Assembly: GCA_905480565.1 (NCBI GenBank) | Contig: CAJQQW010000359.1 | Coordinates: forward strand, 1-9,593 | From: an uncultured Halioglobus sp. | Lineage (GTDB): Bacteria; Pseudomonadota; Gammaproteobacteria; Pseudomonadales; Halieaceae | DNA: 9,593 bases | Direction: 5' to 3' | Shown here: positions 5,502-9,593 of the stretch, in pieces | How positions within the stretch are numbered: position 1 is the stretch's first letter | Layout of the letters: the number at the start of each line of letters is the position of its first letter | Translations under genes and position numbers: made by a program | The notes under the pieces: model-generated | What the model was told of the DNA's origin: nothing | What the model saw: the letters and a program-made list of their open reading frames with translations, nothing else | Databases searched by the model: none

Positions 5502-6518
5502 ATGGGCCTGTCCTACCCACGCAGGATAGACCTGGCTCAAATACCGACGCCGCTTCAGTTTCTGGAGCGCGCATCAAGGCGGTGGGGTCGGGGTCACCGC
5601 CTCTGGGTCAAGCGTGATGACTTGACCGGTTGCACGCTGAGCGGTAACAAGGTTCGCAAGCTGGAGTTTATTGCCGCTCACGCAGTTGATAACGGCTGCG
5701 ACACCTTGATTACCTGTGGCGGCCTGCAAAGTAATCATTGTCGCGCGACTGCGTTCGCAGGTGCGCAGTTGGGCCTTGATGTTCATCTTGTTCTGCGAGG
5801 TGACGCGCCGGCCGATAGCGACGGTAACTTACTTCTCGATTATCTGGCTGGCGCCAGGATAAGTTGCTATCCGGCGATACAGTACCGCGAAGAAATCGAC
5901 AGCTTGTTGGCGCAGTGGCAGGCGCATTATGCGGCAGAGGGCAAGAAAGCACTGGTAATCCCTACAGGTGGCAGCGATGGTATCGGAGTCTGGGGATACA
6001 TCGCCGCGTGCGAGGAGCTTTCGCAGGACTTCAGCGCGGCGGGGATTTCAGAGGCCCACGTGGTTACCGCGACAGGTTCCGGTGGCACTCAAACTGGTCT
6101 CACACTGGGCGCAGCATTGCACAGTCTCCCTGCGACAATCTGGGGCGTGAACGTGTGCGATGACGAAGAGTATTTCCTGCACAAGGTGACTCAGGATGCG
6201 GCGGACTGGCGTCAGCGCTACCCTGATGTGCCCGCAGTCGATATTAATCCGAGGGTATTGGACGGCTATGTGGGCAAGGGGTATGCGGTGGCAGATACAG
6301 CGGTGTTCGACCTGATGGCGGAGTTGTGTCGATTGGAGGGCCTGGTGTTGGATCCGGTCTACACCGGCAAGGCCTTTTCCGGTATGGTTGCAGAAATTGC
6401 CGCTGGGCGTTTTGAGGGCTGCAAGGACATCATCTTTTTGCATACGGGTGGCGTTTTTGGCCTCTTTCCTCAGCGCGCTGCTATGCAGGGCGCCCTCGCG
6501 CGGCATACGATAAAATAA
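5502..6518 (+). CDS. dcyD: D-cysteine desulfhydrase (PLP-dependent, ACC-deaminase family)
   Basis: A 338-residue fold-type II PLP enzyme, cytoplasmic, of the usual family length. K50 in SGNKVRKLE forms the PLP Schiff base. GGLQSNHCRATA (73-84) holds the serine and asparagine that contact the cofactor and carboxylate, TGSGGTQTG (191-199) binds the phosphate, and HTGG lies at 314-317. In true ACC deaminases the two specificity positions are Glu (in YEGK) and Leu (in HLGG); here they are T288 in VYTGKA and T315 in HTGG, the D-cysteine desulfhydrase pattern. Expected reaction: D-cysteine to pyruvate, ammonia and sulfide; some members also act on beta-chloro-D-alanine or other D-amino acids. The ATG lies 2 bases after the yajC stop with little Shine-Dalgarno of its own, consistent with coupling. 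The symporter gene follows after 18 bases. Confidence 0.85.
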   Translation: MGLSYPRRIDLAQIPTPLQFLERASRRWGRGHRLWVKRDDLTGCTLSGNKVRKLEFIAAHAVDNGCDTLITCGGLQSNHCRATAFAGAQLGLDVHLVLRGDAPADSDGNLLLDYLAGARISCYPAIQYREEIDSLLAQWQAHYAAEGKKALVIPTGGSDGIGVWGYIAACEELSQDFSAAGISEAHVVTATGSGGTQTGLTLGAALHSLPATIWGVNVCDDEEYFLHKVTQDAADWRQRYPDVPAVDINPRVLDGYVGKGYAVADTAVFDLMAELCRLEGLVLDPVYTGKAFSGMVAEIAAGRFEGCKDIIFLHTGGVFGLFPQRAAMQGALARHTIK

Positions 6519-6524
6519 TAGGGC

Positions 6525-6529
6525 AGGAG
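6525..6529 (+). promoter_or_regulatory. Shine-Dalgarno that points to an ATC start for the symporter gene
   Basis: AGGAG lies just after the dcyD stop and 7 bases before the in-frame ATC at 6537. It is 55 bases upstream of the first in-frame ATG (6585), too far to serve it directly. An in-frame TAG at 6519-6521 bounds the reading frame on the left. Confidence 0.6.
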
Positions 6530-6536
6530 CAGAGCG

Positions 6537-7877
6537 ATCACAGAGTTTATTGCAGAGCTAAATGGCCTGGTTTGGGGCCCTGCCATGTTGGCACTGTTAT
6601 TGGGTACGGGCATTTACCTCACAATCGGTCTGCGCTTTATGCCCTTGCGCCGCATTCCCGATGGGATCAAATTATTATTGCGAGGTCGGTCGAGCGCTGC
6701 AGCGGGCGATATTCCGCCTTTCAGTGCACTGATGACCTCCCTGTCAGCGACGATCGGCACTGGCAATATTGCGGGCGTTGCGACAGCCATTGCGCTGGGC
6801 GGCCCGGGCGCTTTGTTCTGGATGTGGATGACCGCCTTGTTCGGGATGGCGACCAAGTATGCAGAAGCGGTCTGTGCTGTGCAGTTCAGAGAGCGGGATG
6901 ATCGGGGTAATTATTGTGGCGGGCCGATGTATTATATCCGCAACGGCCTGCATCGCCGGTGGCGCCCTCTGAGTGTAGCGTTTGCAATTTTTGGCAGTCT
7001 CGCTGGATTTGGTATTGCCAACACTGTGCAGTCCAATTCGGTGGCAGATGTCATGGAGAGCACATTCGGGGTGCCACCGCTTGCGGCTGGCTTGATGCTC
7101 ATGGTACTCGTGGGCGCGGTAGTGCTGGGTGGAATTCGACGTATTGCCAGTGTGGCGAGTCTGCTGGTGCCCTTTATGGCGCTGGCTTACCTCATCGCGG
7201 GCTTGGGCATTGTTTTGTTGAACATAACGGAAGTGCCTGCCGCTTTGAACACAATCGTAGCATCGGCATTTAGTCCTACGGCCGCCACCGGGGGTTTTGC
7301 CGGGGCGACTGTTTGGGCGGCGCTGCGCTGGGGCGTAGCGCGAGGTATTTTCTCCAACGAGGCGGGGCTGGGTTCGGCGCCCATAGCCCATGCGGCCGCG
7401 CGCACCAATCAGCCGGTCGAACAGGGTATGATCGCAATGTTGGGAACGTTTATAGATACGCTGATTATTTGTACAGTCACGGGTTTGGTTATTGTAATCA
7501 CCGATGTGTGGCCCAGCGGTGTAAGCGGCGCCAGTCTCACCAGTATGGCTTTTTCCACAGCGTTGCCAGGGGGCGATTATATCGTCGCTTTAGGGTTATG
7601 CCTGTTCGCGTTCACCACTATGATCGGCTGGTCTTTTTACGGTGAGCGTTGCATGGTATTTCTTTTCGGCACCCGTGCCATATTGCCCTTCAGGGTCGCC
7701 TGGGTTCTGGCCGTGCCGGTCGGTACGGTGTTCAAGCTTAGTACGGTATGGTTAATAGCGGATACACTCAATGCGCTTATGGCTATTCCCAACCTGATTG
7801 CATTAATCTTGCTGGCGCCATTGGTATTCCGCTTGACGCGTGAATATCTGGTCCAGCCGCAAGGACAGGCGCGCTAA
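6537..7877 (+). CDS. Alanine/glycine:cation symporter (AGCS family), probable ATC start
   Basis: A polytopic inner-membrane transporter that imports alanine or glycine (D-alanine in some members) with Na+ or H+. With the ATC start it has 446 residues, close to family length; from ATG 6585 it has 430. The AGCS signature GGPGALFWMWMTALFG is a perfect match (residues 88-103). Other hallmarks are GTGNIAGVA (74-82), GGPMYYI (128-134), NTVQSNSVA (162-170) and SNEAGLGSAPIAHAAA (273-288). About ten or eleven hydrophobic segments can be seen. The codons before ATG 6585 encode ITEFIAELNGLVWGPA, which fits the conserved N-terminus of the family (for example NSVLWGSVM in E. coli YaaJ), so translation should begin upstream; no ATG, GTG or TTG exists there after the in-frame stop at 6519. 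ATC 6537 has a well-spaced AGGAG; ATT 6549 is a less well-spaced alternative. The family is certain, the start is not. Confidence 0.85.
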   Translation: MTEFIAELNGLVWGPAMLALLLGTGIYLTIGLRFMPLRRIPDGIKLLLRGRSSAAAGDIPPFSALMTSLSATIGTGNIAGVATAIALGGPGALFWMWMTALFGMATKYAEAVCAVQFRERDDRGNYCGGPMYYIRNGLHRRWRPLSVAFAIFGSLAGFGIANTVQSNSVADVMESTFGVPPLAAGLMLMVLVGAVVLGGIRRIASVASLLVPFMALAYLIAGLGIVLLNITEVPAALNTIVASAFSPTAATGGFAGATVWAALRWGVARGIFSNEAGLGSAPIAHAAARTNQPVEQGMIAMLGTFIDTLIICTVTGLVIVITDVWPSGVSGASLTSMAFSTALPGGDYIVALGLCLFAFTTMIGWSFYGERCMVFLFGTRAILPFRVAWVLAVPVGTVFKLSTVWLIADTLNALMAIPNLIALILLAPLVFRLTREYLVQPQGQAR

Positions 7878-7924
7878 CACGTTGCCTCACAGGAGAAGTC
7901 GCGCCAGATATCGGGAGCGTTTTC

Positions 7925-9593
7925 ATGGCGGAAATACTGAATAGCACGCAGGAATGTGTGGAGCGAACTATTGACCGTCAGGGCAAAGACCTGGTTATTG
8001 CTGCGCCGCTGGGGCTGGGCAAGCCAGTGCAACTGCTTAACGCATTTTATGAGCGAGCGCTTTCTGACCCTACGCTGTCTTTGCACATTGTCACCGCACT
8101 TTGCCTTGAAGTACCCACGCCAGCGAGTGAACTCGAAGCTGCATTTTTCGCACCGCTGCGACAGCGCTTGTTCGGGGACTACGAGGAACTCAGTTTTTAC
8201 ACTCCTTACCGCGAGGCTCGTCTGCCCGACAATATTCGCGTGACTGAACTCTATCTGCGCGCGGGTTCGATGAAGGGCAGGCCTGCCGCACAGCGCAGCT
8301 ATATCGCCAGTAATTACACTCATATCGCACGCGATATGTTGGATCTTGGCGTTAATGTTCTGGTACAGCTTGTTGCCTGTCGTGATGCGGAAGAGGGGCT
8401 TGCACTGAGTCTGTCCAGTAACGCCGATTTGAGCCTGGAAATACTGGATCTGCCGCGCGCGTCAAGGCGGCGTCCACTGTGTCTTGCGCAGGTTCATGAA
8501 GACTTGCCCTACATGGAGCTGGATGCCGAGGTGCCCGTCAACGTGTTTGATCTGGTGGTGCGTAATAAGGCATACGACCGTACGCTTTTTGCGGTGCCAA
8601 ACGCGGCAGTGCCCGCTCGAGACTACGCTATGGCGATCCATGCAAGCAGCCTGATTCCCGACGGAGGTACCCTGCAGATCGGTATTGGTGCATTGGGCGA
8701 TGCGCTTGCACAAGCCTGTATCCTGCGGGAGGAGGAGGGTGATAGTTATTCTTCATTGCTCGATAAGCTGGATCGTGCCAAAGCAACGCCACGCCATTGC
8801 GAGGCTTTCAACAAAGGACTTTATGTCTCTACTGAAATGCTGGTGAACGGCGTTCTTCATTTGATTGAGCGCGGTGTCGTTAAGCGCAGGGTGTATGATA
8901 ATTTAACGCTGCAACAGGGAATTAATGAAGGCAGTATTTCAAAACGAATTGACGAGCGCCTATTCGTCTACGCTCGTGACCACGGCCTTATGCCGCGTCA
9001 ATTGGATAAGGGTAGCCTGGAGCATTTGCAATACTGGGGTATCTTGCCGATAGACGTCAAACTCGGCGGTGACCGCTTATCCATCGATGGCAGCGGTATG
9101 CCCAACGACATGGATAACGCAGAAGTGCGTGAGGCCCTATTGACCATGGTTGATGGCGATGTCCTGCGTAACGGACGGTTGCTGCACGCAGGTTTTTTCC
9201 TCGGCCCGAGGGACTTCTATCAGCGGCTGCGCGACCTGACGCCACGGCAGCGTCAGGAAATCTGTATGACAGGCGTGCGTCGCACCAATCAGTTGTTACT
9301 TGACTACCCACTTTACAGTGCCCAGCGTCAGGGTGCGCGCTTCATTAATACGGGCATGTTGGTATCGCTGGACGGATCGGTTGCATCTGATGCGTTGGAA
9401 GACGGTACCGTTATCAGCGGCGTAGGTGGTCAATACAATTTTGTGGCAATGGCTCACGATCTACCTGGGGCGCGCTCTATCCTGTGTATTCGCAGTACTC
9501 GCGGCGAGGGCAAACAACTGCAGTCGAATGTGGTGTCGAGCTACGGCTACACAACTATTCCGCGCCACCTCCGGGATATTGTCGTAACTGAGT
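7925..9593 (+). CDS. Acetyl-CoA hydrolase/CoA-transferase family protein (partial, runs off right edge)
   Basis: The frame is open from ATG 7925 to the end of the window with no stop, giving 556 visible residues. GGGAG (7913-7917), 7 bases before the ATG, supports the start. Marks of the Cat1/acetyl-CoA hydrolase family are LQIGIGALGDALAQA, the STEMLVNGV segment with E304 at the expected position of the catalytic glutamate that forms the enzyme-CoA thioester, and the C-terminal domain with SGVGGQYNFVAMA (GVGGQ at 499-503), then SYGYTTIPRHLRDIVVTE. Family members move CoA between acetate, succinate and other acids, or hydrolyse acyl-CoA. The spacing from E304 to GVGGQ is about 195 residues, roughly 100 more than in Cat1- or AarC-type enzymes, with the extra part at about 327-415. 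The gene follows the symporter by 47 bases on the same strand and may share its transcript. Confidence 0.85.
   Translation, partial: MAEILNSTQECVERTIDRQGKDLVIAAPLGLGKPVQLLNAFYERALSDPTLSLHIVTALCLEVPTPASELEAAFFAPLRQRLFGDYEELSFYTPYREARLPDNIRVTELYLRAGSMKGRPAAQRSYIASNYTHIARDMLDLGVNVLVQLVACRDAEEGLALSLSSNADLSLEILDLPRASRRRPLCLAQVHEDLPYMELDAEVPVNVFDLVVRNKAYDRTLFAVPNAAVPARDYAMAIHASSLIPDGGTLQIGIGALGDALAQACILREEEGDSYSSLLDKLDRAKATPRHCEAFNKGLYVSTEMLVNGVLHLIERGVVKRRVYDNLTLQQGINEGSISKRIDERLFVYARDHGLMPRQLDKGSLEHLQYWGILPIDVKLGGDRLSIDGSGMPNDMDNAEVREALLTMVDGDVLRNGRLLHAGFFLGPRDFYQRLRDLTPRQRQEICMTGVRRTNQLLLDYPLYSAQRQGARFINTGMLVSLDGSVASDALEDGTVISGVGGQYNFVAMAHDLPGARSILCIRSTRGEGKQLQSNVVSSYGYTTIPRHLRDIVVTE

Noticed and set aside
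5098..5577. 159-codon open frame on the reverse strand
   Set aside because: It spans all of yajC, which is unambiguous on the other strand.
5502..6518. Reading of the PLP enzyme as ACC deaminase
   Set aside because: The Glu and Leu typical of ACC deaminase specificity positions are T288 and T315 here, the pattern of D-cysteine desulfhydrases.
6744..7391. 215-codon open frame on the reverse strand
   Set aside because: It lies wholly inside the symporter gene, whose family signature is perfect; the reverse translation is rich in His, Arg and Gln with no recognisable domain, as expected of an antisense shadow.
7874..8323. 149-codon open frame on the reverse strand
   Set aside because: It is antisense to the start of the acetyl-CoA hydrolase-family gene, which has a good ribosome site and clear family motifs; the reverse product has no recognisable feature.

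Overview
The window reads as a chromosomal stretch from a Gram-negative, probably marine, gammaproteobacterium. The YajC start (MSFFI) and the ExoA/Crc-like exonuclease are of gammaproteobacterial type. The MBL hydrolase, ligand-poor amidohydrolase, GST and SnoaL set recalls aerobic degraders of the Halieaceae/OM60 kind, but that placement is inference from remembered protein style. Genes are dense, nearly all on the + strand and moderately GC-rich. No tRNA, rRNA, CRISPR array, insertion sequence, phage gene or attachment site was seen.

Left region (1-4062). The window opens in the last 33 codons of a Bcp-type peroxiredoxin. Nine bases later comes a metallo-beta-lactamase-fold hydrolase (111-1202). 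After an 83-bp gap with an imperfect inverted repeat follow three closely packed genes: an amidohydrolase-2 family protein whose usual metal ligands are mostly replaced, a glutathione S-transferase-like protein with no obvious catalytic Ser/Cys/Tyr, and a SnoaL/NTF2-like small protein. A convergent MarR-family regulator (GTG start) closes the region. It looks like a small regulated catabolic or detoxification cassette whose substrate cannot be read from the sequence.

Middle (4063-5163). A divergent intergenic region with a plausible sigma70 promoter leads to an exonuclease III-family gene of the ExoA/Crc-like branch with its nuclease residues intact. It is followed by a 160-bp gap with a hairpin, a palindrome and a second plausible promoter.

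Right region (5164-9593). Four co-directional genes: yajC (SecDF-YajC accessory subunit, but here without tgt or secD beside it), a PLP-dependent D-cysteine desulfhydrase two bases downstream, an AGCS-type alanine/glycine:cation symporter, and an acetyl-CoA hydrolase/CoA-transferase family gene that runs off the right edge. The symporter's conserved N-terminus extends upstream of its first ATG, and no ATG, GTG or TTG is available there; a good Shine-Dalgarno sits 7 nt before an in-frame ATC, suggesting a rare AUC start. Transporter, D-cysteine lyase and CoA-transferase together suggest small amino-acid uptake and conversion to pyruvate/acyl-CoA, but this is inference.

No clearly new multi-gene defence or mobile system was found. 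The best candidates for a second look are the amidohydrolase/GST/SnoaL/MarR cassette, the ATC start of the symporter, the displaced yajC, and the long acetyl-CoA hydrolase-family protein.
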